NCBI GenBank assembly: GCA_049724395.1
Contig: JAUGWO010000056.1
Location: 1-64,000 of the forward strand
DNA: 64,000 bases
DNA from: Spongospora subterranea f. sp. subterranea
Taxonomy: Eukaryota; Endomyxa: Phytomyxea; Phytomyxea; Plasmodiophorida
Reading direction: 5' to 3'
Made by a program: the position numbers and the translations under genes. Positions 44,510-55,538 of the stretch are shown here, one piece after another; within the stretch, counting starts at the first letter, position 1; each line of letters begins with the position of its first letter. The notes under the pieces were generated by a model that worked only from the letters and a program-made list of their open reading frames with translations, made no database searches and had not been told where the DNA came from.

Positions 44510-47500
44510 CTAATAGTGTAATAAACCGCTCACTGCTAATCGGATGGATTTCCTATCGGCCAGGTTATCGACGCCGATCTGTTTCTTCAGCATGGCGCTG
44601 TTCAAAAAGTATGCAGGGTGGCCCCTGTCAGTCCAGAATCCAGAAATGCAGCTCGGTATTGAGGCAGGCCACCGCGCTCGGCGATATACGCGGCCACGTG
44701 CACCGTTGACCAATCTTGCAGATCCTCTGGAAACTCGGTCGCGTTCGCATCCGTTTCCTGAAACGCCATCTTCTCGTGTATCGACATTTCCATCCAGGTT
44801 AACCGTAACGCAGCGTCGAGCTCGGCGCTGTCAATATCGGGATCCACCGACCTGATATACGCCGCTTCGGAGCGCACGAACGCCAGATACGCTTGACTTT
44901 CATATTGAGAAAGCAGCGCCTGTGAGGCAGAAGGCGGCGGAGGCTGTGCAGGTGTCGAAGCTGAAGATGGATGGAATGCAGATGGAGTCGAACTTTTCCT
45001 TCCTGCGAAAAATATGGGTTTAGATAAAAAGAGATAAATTTTTGAAAACACAAAGGGAATATGCCCGTTTCCTTCAAGAGTAATTCTAAAAATTGAAAGC
45101 ACGTTACAAAAGCTTGAACAGCGCTGCTTCAGTATTACTGATGTCCAGACACGTAGTGTACAAAGAAAGAAATTGGCTCAGGAATGTGGCAAACCACAAC
45201 ATTGTAGCACATTCATAAACAACCCAAATGGAAACCAGCAGAAAAAAAATTGAACGGCTTCAAATATGTACCGGATGACGGTTGCCCATTCTCTGGCTCG
45301 TTGACCGGGGCGTTTGAATCCTGGGAGGTGTAGGCAGGAGCGGAAGCAGTACCAGCGCCGTCGCTGACAGCATTGTTGCCAAGGAATAAGGAAGTGATGG
45401 TATGAGCGGCCTCGCGGTCCCGCTGCCTTTTGCCAGGGGCGCGCGCTCCACCCTACATCCGAGTTAGCAACTTGACTCTAGAATTAAAACATTCATCATA
45501 TGTGAGCAAAATAGATAATTCCACAATGAACGATTGAAAGGGTAACGAAAGTAGAAAAGAACCTGAACGCTGTGAAACGCAGTGTCAAACTCAAGAATTG
45601 TGCAAAAACACACCAATTCCTCAAAAATTGATGGTAAAACCACACTAACGACAAAAGAAATGGAAGATGATGGTCATTTACGGGGATGACAGGTTTAAAA
45701 TTCGAGGCTGGAGCGGCTGCGGAAGATGGTACTGTAGCGAATGGAACGGTTGACGTGCCAACCCCAGAATCGTTCACAGGATTATGGTCGGACTTGGACC
45801 AGGATCGCATTTCAAACTCATACCTCTTCTTATCGGCTGAAGCTAAAATTTCGTACTTCTTCCTTTGCTGATTCGTCATACTTTGCCATATATCCCCTAC
45901 ATTGTAGAGCTTCAGTATATGTTATCCGCTGGTTCAAACTATTGTGTCGAACTAAATTTGACACGAAGAACGCTGAAATAGATATTAAAAATTGGCTGTA
46001 CCAATGATTTTGGCAACTTCTGTGAAGGTTTTGTCAGTATGTTTCGCGGTGAGGGCGGCGCGGTGCGTGGCTACAAAGAACAAATACGCGCTAAGCGGAT
46101 GCTTTGGCGCCAATGGGTGTTTTCGACGACGTTTTCCACCGGCAGCTGCATCAGTACCGTCCGCAGCAGTCTCGTCGTCATCATCATCCTGAAGCGGGAT
46201 CGTCAGACTGAACGATATCAAACTAATTGTAATATTGACAATGTCGTCGAGTCCCAGATCAAAAAGGTGTATGATAGCATTGGACGTAACCTGTGCCAAG
46301 CAGATGAGTACAGTACCTGTAAAAGTTCGCTCTCAGGTGGAACTGTTGTCTCGTCCTCTAAAATTCCGGCAGCGCGGCGTTGTTGAAACTCAGCCTTCTC
46401 AATACGATATCGATCCTGATGGGAACGCAACTTAACAATGAGATAAATACGAAAACATGTTCCAGAAAAAGTTCAAAGGACACATCAAAGCAGACTCAAT
46501 CTGAGCAAAGGTTTAACCAGCAACGAGCGAGAATTATTTTACAAAAACAGTAATGCTAAACCAGTGACATTCCGCTGAATCCGAGGAAGAACCAACCTCG
46601 CACAAACAGGAACTACTAAAAGCTATAGAGTAGGAAAAAGTCAAAAATACCTTATCGTTGTCAGCCATGGTCTGATACCTTGATTTCTGCTCATCTGATA
46701 GTGATTTCCACTTCTCACCAAGAATTTTGGCGATCGCAGTGAACGAGTTTCGCTCTTGCGGCGTGGCCGCACTCTTAATCAGGTCGCGATTTTCTCCCAC
46801 AAAAAACAGGTAGGCGCTTTTTGGATGTTTTGGGGCACCGGGTAATTTCCTGTAGCGAAAATATCAAACAATCGAAATGGTCGAACGGAAACATATGCCA
46901 GAAAAGAATCATAAGAAGGAGAAACATCAGCAATAGCATTGATATACAACCAAATCACCTCTTTTTGGCTTTTTTGGCGGCTAATTCGGAAGCTTTCGCG
47001 GCGGACGGACGGCATTGCAGTTCGTATCGGAGCTGATCTTTCTCGGCCAAATCATCGAACACGCGGCGCTCTGCATCAGATAAAGCCTCCCACTTTTCGG
47101 CGACAATCTAGAAAAAAATCAGCTATGGATTATACGGACGAACGACTGATCGCAAAGAAAGCCGAAAAAACGCTGACAAATGTACAATAATCTACAAATA
47201 CTCGTTTAATTAGGTCAACAGTAAATCAAAATAAGAGCTGAAAATCACTACCAAAACATGCTAAACAAACCAAAACGTGATCCAGCTTAACAAAACTGAT
47301 CTAAAAAAAAAAAAACAGGAAAATTTTTGATTATGGAAGAATGCGAACTGGCGTTGATAGATGAAAGCGAAAGCATTTGTTGAAAAATCTGCAATAGGGC
47401 AAAGCAAGATCTGATGGAACCGTGTGTCCACCCAAATTCGTTGAAGCGACAAATGTTGCAAGTTTCAATTTGAGGGTTTACCGCAATAATCCTGTTGGGC

Positions 47501-48098
47501 GGCATAGCATCACCACATTGTTGAACGATATTCTCCAAATGGGCAGCGTTGAAATAGGCGAACGCGGAAACTGCTGATTTTGGACCTGTAAATATCATAG
47601 GATTAGCAACGAATAAAGCGAACCAATTGTGTGCTGTGTTTGACATGAACTCCAACACATAAAAAGAAACTAAAACAGCAAGACCCAGCGAGGAATTTGG
47701 GTAAACGAAGCGGAAGATAATGACACAGATACGTCATAATGAACGATTGCATCACCGCCACGGATCCTTGGAACGACGGAAATTAAACAAACACAATTGC
47801 AAAAGAACTAAACAGCAAACACCAATGTTCCCGGTCCTTTTCGAATTTAACTTTAGATGTGATGATGAAGGTAGCAACGGGGTCGTAACGAAAATTTGCC
47901 ATGGAAAAGTTGAGGAAAACCAGATCGGTAACGCAACGCATTATGGGACAGCATGGCGACATTCGTACCTTTTTTCCGTCTCCTGGCGTTGGAAAATGCC
48001 TCATCATGACGGATAGAGAGCAGCTGAGCTATTGACAAATCTGGAAGCACCGGGAGAGGAGTGGCAGGGGGAGTCTCGGTGGACTCATCGAGGTCCAT
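44510..48098 (-). CDS. HMG-box protein with three HMG boxes and a C-terminal SAM domain
   Basis: Nine exons join in phase: 48098-47969, 47585-47482, 47107-46959, 46849-46651, 46430-46317, 46188-46002, 45896-45682, 45452-45272 and 45002-44602, all with GT-AG introns of 105-383 nt. The product is 559 residues. HMG box 1 is split over exons 1-3 (PKSAVSAFAYFNAAHLENIV ... AEKWEALSDAERRVFDDLAE), box 2 lies in exon 4 (PKSAYLFFVGENRDLI ... LGEKWKSLSDEQKSRY), and box 3 spans exons 6-7 (PLSAYLFFVATHRAALTAKH ... IWQSMTNQQRKKYEILASAD). Acidic and Ser/Pro linkers lie between. The last exon starts a SAM domain (DWSTVHVAAYIAERGGLPQY), but the frame stops at 44602 after ATLHTF. The rest of SAM (MLKKQIGVDNLADRKSIRLA) continues one frame over to 44510. 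Likely a nuclear DNA-binding protein. Start choice: first ATG in exon 1. Confidence 0.8.
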
Positions 48099-49300
48099 AT
48101 AGGGCACGATCAAGGCGGCCGTTTCCCAAAGTGGGGGCGATAGGCGCGATTAAAGCGCCCTGGCAAATGCAGGACGACGGCAACGGATCAGGAGGTAATA
48201 GGGCGATCCAATATAGTAATTGAAATCGCGAGGCGACAAGACTCCGTGGACTAACCTGCTCCGGATGATTCACTACTGCTGACTTACACTGCGCAATTAT
48301 TATTAAATCATGACGGGGTTTGGCGTGGCCTACATCATCACTGCCAATCATTGACGGAGGGTGAGTCATGGTAGGTACGCGGCCTTCATCATCCGTTCGT
48401 TACTGTCGGCGGCACGTCTGGCAAATGGCGCTGAAGGGAGGGACCACCACACTCGATCGGTTATCCTGGTTGATGTTATCGCCATACCTGTTTCCCAGAA
48501 ATAGACTCTACTCTGGTTAAATCTGCATTTGCTGTTAAACGGTTGCAGCAGTATTGGTCTGGCATGACATTGTGGCCCACCGCTTTTTGTTTTTTCTTTC
48601 AAAATGATGCTGTTGACAGGAGGGTGGAATCAAGCATTGGCTGTCTGATTAAAAGTTCCAATGTGCCAATCATTAATTTGCTTTCCCAGATATCCACGTC
48701 TTTTTAGCCAGAACGGTTCAAACACTCGATTATTGTAATTGTAATTGAATCAGAATATGAATATATAACAATTCATGAAAACCGGATAAAACAACACATC
48801 TGCGTCGACATTTTATGCTGGCTAATTATTTATTTATCGTCTGGATTAGAACGGACTGATATGTGCGTTCATGACATGGAACAGGATCGTTTATAATTTC
48901 ACACCTTCCTTCGCGTTTACCTGTTCATGAATCAACGACATTGTCCTTTATTTTTTTTGAATTGCACTTTCCCAAGTGTCTTGATGAATATGTTCGCCAT
49001 GACGCCAGATGCTGTTGGCTAACTCTCGATCGTTCGATCCGTTTCTCCTGAACTTGTTCTCTGATGAAACGCGGTCGAACCTCGAATCGACCCATTGCTG
49101 TAGCCAATGGATGGCGCTGTTGAACAAAAATGCACACTAGCGCCCTTGTCTGAGAAGGGTACGATCACGACGGGAAATCTCTCGGAAACCCTCCCCCGGA
49201 CCCAACAGCAGTTCGAATGAGGATCGCCAAAAGACACAATCGCAAATTTCTCGACCTACGGGCACATCGTTCAATACGTCTGAAGAAGTCGACCTAGAAC
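48099..49300. other. Upstream region of the HMG-SAM gene
   Basis: No gene recognised. Open frames near 48085-48602 and 48925-49237 show no domains. Confidence 0.35.
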
Positions 49301-50181
49301 GACACATTGCTGGCCTCAAACGGTTTGATGGAACCAACTGGTCACCATTAGAAACGGTGCATTGAAATCTGATTCCGAGTTGGTGGTCGAGTCCCCGCCG
49401 AGATCGCTGAACGTCCTCACATCGTGTGTGCAGCACCACAATCTTGTCCAATCGGGTTTTCATCGTTTGTGTCGGCTTCAATGGATCAGACCACGTTGTG
49501 CAAATTGGAGACTTGGCACCAGCCGGCCACAAACAATGACAACCGACATGGACAAGATCATGGGGCAGCACCACGATTGGAGGAGTACAACGGTCGACCT
49601 CGGCGACCAAACAGATACATCACGCAAGTCACGACCATCGCTCGTCTGACAACTTTAGTGGACTGTCCAGCGAACGGCAGGAAAACCAATTCATCGACAG
49701 AGTGACGCAATAACACCGTTCAAGAACATACGACGACATTCGGTCAATGAACACGGAGCCACAAATTCAGGAAATCAGAGAAATAATGGATCATACAAGC
49801 ACGATTGAGACCACAAAGGTAAACGGGCGTCACGTGCAGATCATAACCCAAACGACAAGCTGTGGAGGAAACAGGGTCTTGCCCGCTTCATTAACCGGAC
49901 CAGCGATGTAAGAACGAGGCAAATACAATCGTGGTTGATATCGGACCGAATGCCAGCAATAACATGGATCCCTGAATATTCCAGAAATTCGAAGACGATC
50001 ACGGTAACGGAGGAAAACTTGAAACAAAAGGAGTCCGAACAATGACAAAGACCCATTGCTCCTTTTCATTTTGGCCCAGTTCAATTGTCATTGTTCCTTG
50101 TTTCTGTTGCTTCAGGTTTTCCTCGATCACTTGCCCTCACCCAATATCCCAAATTCCAGTTATTATTAAAGGAAACGCATA
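49300..50181 (+). mobile_element. Copia-like gag remnant, left inverted arm
   Basis: Near 49305-49350 one frame reads AGLKRFDGTNWSPLE, resembling the start of Copia Gag. From 49556 the sequence is matched in inverse at 51487-52150. Frames are broken throughout. Confidence 0.45.
49556..50181 (+). repeat. Inverted repeat arm, left
   Basis: ATCATGGGGCAGCACCACGA through ...TTATTAAAGGAAACGCAT recurs as its reverse complement at 51487-52150. The arms are about 630-660 bp with a spacer of about 1.3 kb, and indels are small. Confidence 0.85.
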
Positions 50182-51486
50182 GTCCTTGGGAAACCATGTG
50201 CTATAACCAATTGAGGAAATGTGATTCAGGAGGAACACCAGGAACGACTTCATGACCGTTGTCGAACTGATCTGATCTCGATGATCGTTCGATCGAGATC
50301 AGCATCGTTCAGGACAATTTAGAAATGTTCCGACTGAAAATTCTGATCTGAGAAAGCAACGGCCAGCCAAACGGGGAAAGATGTACTCTCTCTGTTGTTT
50401 TGACCATCTGTTGAACGAGTGGAGCTGCTGCAACAGCAAACCTTTCTGTCATCCGACGTGAAGGGGAGTTGACGTGATGATGCGGTCGTGGACGGTCAAG
50501 CGATTTGCTGCATTGAACAGTTATTGAGACGGTGGTGAAGAGCTTTAGATCGCGAGCTGTTGTGTCAAACGTTTGGAAATGCGTGCGAAGCCAACAAAGT
50601 TCTCAGGACGATTGCTGGTCCTCGGGAATGTCTCTTGATTCATCATTGGAATGTGTGCATGTGTTGTACGTAAGCCATCTGCCGGCACAACAACTGTGCA
50701 TGTTTAGCTGCATGAAATGACACCGTTCATTTGTAGCTTGGTCGTGCGGTGGCGTTGGAGGGAGGGAGGCTGGACACAGGCTTTGTGAGGTCTTCCGCCC
50801 CATTTCGACTTCAACATTGGTGTTAGTCCTGGTCCTCCCAGGCTGGTATGTGCACCAGTAATGAATTTCGAGGCTGTTTCGCCATCCGTAATAAATTGCT
50901 TCATGTTTTCTTTTAGCCCTCTTTTGGTGAGCTTTGCTTGTCGAAAATGAATGATGCCCAAACCACCACTTGCGAAACGATATATCAAAATGACTTGTGA
51001 TTTTGTATTATTATTGAAAAAAGGGCCATTGAGATAAAAAATGACAATTCCGACCTGATTCTTGCAGGCTTTGGTTTGCGTTCAAAAGAAAATACATGTC
51101 GTCATTATTCGTTCAAGAGCGCAACAATCGCAGATTGGCCTTTCTGTGGAAAGAATCTCGAGTCGCTCGTTGAGAAACATGTCGCAAATCGCTTATTGGC
51201 TTCTTAATCATCTATTTTTGCGCTCGAGTTGATCATCGTTGTGTTTGCTTCAAGCAATAAATTTGTCTTCGTGATGGAACCCATCGTTGAGGGCCATTGA
51301 TCGCTTATGCAATTATCGTTGCCTGACTTTTGATTGTGAGAATAGGCGGGTCATCATTTATCCTGATCTGAGTGATCCCCTTATCCGTTGCCATTGAATT
51401 GGAAGTTGTCGCTAATATCGTTTTTACATCCAATCTTGATTAATTTGGGTAATAGCGCAGCGAATGCCAGCAATGATAAATGCACC
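50182..51486. other. Spacer between inverted arms, with a hairpin
   Basis: No gene recognised. CTGATCTCGAT and ATCGAGATCAG (about 50270-50300) form an 11-bp perfect stem with a nine-base loop. Confidence 0.5.
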
Positions 51487-52150
51487 ATGCGTTTCCTTTA
51501 ATTATAACTGGAATTTGGGATTTTGGGTGAGGGCAAGTGATCGAGGAAAACCTGAAGCAACAGAAACAAGGAACAATGACAATTGAACTGGGCCAAAATG
51601 AAAAGGAGCAATGGGTCTTTGTCATTGTTCGGACTCCTTTTGTTTCAAGTTTTCCTCCGTTCCCGTGATCGGTCTTCGAATATCTGGAATAATAAGGGAT
51701 CCATGTTATTGCTGGCATTCGGTCCGATATCAACCACGATTGTATTTGCCTCGTTCTTACATCGCTGGTCCGGTTAATGAAGCTGACAAGACCCTGTTTC
51801 CTCCACAGCTTGTCGTTTGGGTTATGATCTGCACGTGACGCCCGTTTACCTTCGTGGTCTCAATCCTGCTTGTATGATCCATTATTTCTCTGATGTCCTG
51901 AGTTTGTGGCTCCGTGTTCATTGACCGAATGTCGTCGTATGTTCTTGAACGGTGTTATTGCGTGTTAATTTTGTTTTACTATTATGATGTCCCAGTTGCA
52001 CTCTGTCGATGAATTGGTTTTCCTGCCGTTCGCTGGACAGTCCACTAAAGTTGTCAGACGAGCGATGGTCGTGACTTGCGTGATGTTTCTGTTTGGTCGC
52101 CGAGGTCGACCGTTGTACTCCTCAAATCGTGGTCCTGCCCCATGATCTCA
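51487..52150 (-). repeat. Inverted repeat arm, right
   Basis: Reverse complement of 49556-50181. It ends near CCTGCCCCATGATCT. Confidence 0.85.
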
Positions 52151-52199
52151 TCGCTGCGGAGCTGATAACGGTTTTCACGAAAAAAGGTCCAGGTCTGGA

Positions 52200-52490
52200 T
52201 CAATTGGGACGCCGACCGGCGCAGACAACATGAGGTTGATCGCGTCGTATGTGATTATCGAAAATCGAATCGGGATCAGTATGATGTAGATTATGGTTGT
52301 GCTTTGCTTTGAAAACGAATTCGTCATCTATTCCCAGCGCAGCAGAAACCAGTTTCAGACCTGGATTCCAATGAAGGATGATGTCAACCCCTGTGTTACG
52401 ATGAAATGCATCAGAAGCGATCTTGACACAACTCCAGCGGAAAGCCAAGAGATTGTTTAGCGGCTTTACCGCTTTCTCAGCGTTTTCCAT
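52200..52490 (-). CDS. Unknown short ORF, 96 codons
   Basis: ATG 52490 to a stop at 52200. Sequence such as MENAEKAVKPLNNLLAFRWS and LGIDDEFVFKAKHNHNLHHT looks protein-like, but there is no domain, splice site or paralog to support it. Confidence 0.3.
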   Translation of the reverse strand: MENAEKAVKPLNNLLAFRWSCVKIASDAFHRNTGVDIILHWNPGLKLVSAALGIDDEFVFKAKHNHNLHHTDPDSIFDNHIRRDQPHVVCAGRRPN

Positions 52491-53800
52491 AGCTAGATAG
52501 ACTGTGATCGTTTACATGGCAAAAGCAGCATTGAGATAGCAATCTGATGTCCAAACAATCGCGATTGATCTCATTGATCGGAACCCCCATCTGATGATCA
52601 GTGGAGGAAGGTTGGTCGAACGCTTTCCCGAATTCCATTGATCAACAGCCGTCAGATCGTAGATGTACGTGAACGTTGATAGGACATGTCTGATCCGATG
52701 AAAACCGCCCTGACCTGACCCGATATCTCATTCCATGAACCCATTTCCAGCATCATGGGACAGGTCAACAGAACAACCAAAAGGAGTATTTATTAAATCT
52801 CCCGCTCAAACAACCCGAATCCAACTCGGAGTATAATCTGAAGGATTGAGAGTGATCAGATTCAACAGTTTGTGGGGGATTCCATGTTGAGACAATGTGA
52901 CAAAGTCCACGGCACCACAGACGAAATACAGACCCAATAAATGATTGGATTCAACTCAAATTGAACCTCCATGACCGACCTGACTTGCAGGTAAATTCCT
53001 GAATGGCAGTGGCGGATGGATATAGAAACTTTACAGAGAAAGGGTCCCAGATTCAACAATCATTTCGTCGAAATTTCAGAAAAATCACGTTGAAAAACCA
53101 CAATTGTCTTTCCATTAGCCAGATAGGTTCCAATTTCGGCTTGCTTTTTGCAGATACAACATTGAGAATCCCCACTTGGATTCCTCCTGTCACAAAAGAA
53201 AACTTTCTTCGCGTAAAATCGTCCTGAGTTTAGTTTTGGTCAAGCTATAACCACACAGTGGCCGGAGAATAGTAGGGTGATCTTGATCGGTATGAGGATC
53301 CGACACAAGTCAGGAATGACCTGACACAAACGATTTTTTGGTAAAGGAATCGCCCAGATGAGGTGATTCAGGGGAAGGCGTTGCGTTGCAGCAATCTGAC
53401 GCCATCCAGTGTTTGATTGTTGTTTTGAGCGAGTGCCGCCCAAACAGATCGTCGAGAAGCATTGATTAAATGTCAGTCAAAAAATTTGAACGTATAAATG
53501 GATTGTTTTATTACATTTGTTCATGCATTTCGTCTAGTTCGAAAAAAAATCAATCTGATGTGAGATCAGCGTCCTGATGATCGCTTTGCGATCGGCCAAG
53601 ATTGACTTGAGTTGATGATGCGCGTTTGTGCGAACGAGTGTCAAAGAGGGATGAAGAATTTGCAAAGGGATAACGGATTGCGATTGGTGTCAAGACCTGG
53701 AAAAAGTAAAAATGTCGGCCAGCACAGACACATATTCGAGAGCCGGTATAACCAAACATCAAACGCAGTGCGGCAATTGCCAGTAAGAGTCGAAAAGGAA
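52491..53800. other. Intergenic, nothing recognised
   Basis: Short open frames only (for example 53003-53227 plus strand), none with motifs. Confidence 0.35.
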
Positions 53801-54018
53801 GAGTCCAGAAACATTTTCAGGGGGTGAGAGCAATGACTGTGTCACGATGGTATCTGGAATGAACAGTCATCCACAGACTGATGCAACGGTAAGGCCAGCG
53901 AGTCAAAACCCCCGAGTCCAGAAACATTCGGAGGGTGAGTTTAGAGAGAGTGTAACGACGGGAACGAAGATGGAACATCTGGAAGGAACTGCTCTTCCCA
54001 GGCTGTTGCAACGGTAAC
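53801..54018 (+). repeat. 123-bp tandem duplication in the GT60 gene upstream region
   Basis: GAGTCCAGAAACATT starts at 53801 and again at 53924. Both copies continue through GGGTGAG, a TGGAA(TGAACAG/CTGCTCT) region, and end TG(A/T)TGCAACGGTAA. The second copy ends about 60 bases before the start codon at 54079. Divergence is moderate. It could be a duplicated promoter segment. Confidence 0.7.
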
Positions 54019-54078
54019 TCAGCCTTTCTATTTCCTGGCGACACGTTTGGGTGTTGCTCGTGCATCTGGCCCGGGGAA

Positions 54079-55538
54079 ATGCTTCGCCGAAGAACGCCGA
54101 CGTCGACAGCATTTGAATCCAATTCGATACGTCGGCGACTGGTTCCGTCTCGCCACCTGTCGGTGACACTCTCCCTGATCATTCTGATTCTCCTGTTTAG
54201 CACGTTCCTGATCCTGCAAAGCGTGAAGATGGACGCTAGGCGACTTCGGCATTCGGCCGATCATGTCTATACGGACGCGACCGCACCTTACAAGAACGAA
54301 CCGGTAGCCGAGTACCGTTCTCGTCTCGATCAGGACCTGCGCGTCCGAACCGGCCCGACCATATTCGTATCGATCGCCTCATATCGCGACGAGGCCTGCC
54401 CTGGCACGATCACGGATCTGTTTTGGAAGGCGGCGAACCCCAGTCGAATCACAATCGGTCTCGTCGACCAAACCAATCTGGAAGACCCCGACACCGACGA
54501 TGTGTTCTGCGAATCGCTGCTGACGCCGCAGCAACGTCGGCAGGTCCGTCTGATCCGGGTATCCCACCGCAACGCCCGAGGCCCGACCTACGCCCGATAT
54601 CTGGCATCAAAGCTCTGGGAGTACGAGACCTATTTCATGCAGATCGACGCGCACACCCAGTTCGCCGATAATTGGGACGACAAGCTGATCGCCAACCTGG
54701 AGGCGATGCCGGTTCCGGAGTCCTTCGTCATCACGCACTATCCGCCGGGCACTCCGGATGAGTTCAGTGCTGAGTCGCCAGTTCCCTGGATCTGCGCCCC
54801 AGAAGACCATGAACAGGCCCCTCGCGGCCTGTTCGTCCAGGCCCAAGGGCAGTGTTTGCCCCCGAATATGTCTGACGACCTGCCGGCCGGCACATGTGTG
54901 TCGCCATTTCTGGGCGGCGGATTGATGTTTGGAAGGGCGACATTGCTCAAGGACGCACCCTATGATAAATATCTGGATTATCTATTCCATGGAGAGGAAG
55001 TCCTCATCGTAAGTCTTGTTTACCCAGTTTTGCCATCACCTTCAGACATTTCATCTGTGAGCTCCTTGACCGCGCCTGGCTCTCATTGCGTCTCATGTCA
55101 ATGTCGCTGTTGAAGCTTGTCAATGGTTTTGTGAATTTTTCGTGTTTTGCGTTTTGTATAGGATTGCTGATCATGTCTGATTTGTTGGATTAGGCAGCTC
55201 GATTATGGACCCGAGGATATACGCTTGTCACTCCTCGACAGAATGTCGTCAGCCACACGTACGGGGGGCGGGAGAAGAACGTTTATGGGGATGGGATCGA
55301 TGTCGACGTTGCCAGGCGCTCAGAGGCCCGAGTTCGCTGGCTCCTGGACGCGACCCTCGACGAAGACAACGAGGACGATATCGACCTGAACGAGGTGAAC
55401 GAGCTCGGAATGGGTTTCGAACGTCCCATACAGGATTATTTGGAGTTCGCTGGACTTGGTGGCATGAGCGAAAGAGTTTTCCAAACACGCTGCCAACAAA
55501 GATACGATCAGGGCAAATGGGTCGATGTTGTCAATTGA
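54079..55538 (+). CDS. Membrane-anchored GT60-family glycosyltransferase (GlcNAc-transferase-like)
   Basis: Exon 1 is 54079-55008 and exon 2 is 55194-55538, joined in phase 0 across a 185-nt intron (ATC|GTAAGT ... GGATTAG|GCA). The product is 424 residues. Residues about 28-50 form a transmembrane anchor (SVTLSLIILILLFSTFLIL) after a basic N-terminus, so a type II Golgi/ER protein is likely. The catalytic domain begins IFVSIASYRDEACPGTITDL and has GLVDQTN, GPTYARY, the DxD-like MQIDAHTQFADNWD, FLGGGLMFGRA and, across the splice, HGEEVLI-AARLWTRGY. These are hallmarks of GT60, the family of the Dictyostelium cytosolic Skp1 GlcNAc-transferase. The membrane anchor argues against Skp1 and for a secretory substrate here. 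Both frame and splice sites look intact. Confidence 0.85.
55009..55193 (+). other. Intron of the GT60 gene
   Basis: Canonical GTAAGT donor and TTAG acceptor. A TTGCTGAT branch-like word lies about 27 bases before the acceptor. Confidence 0.8.
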
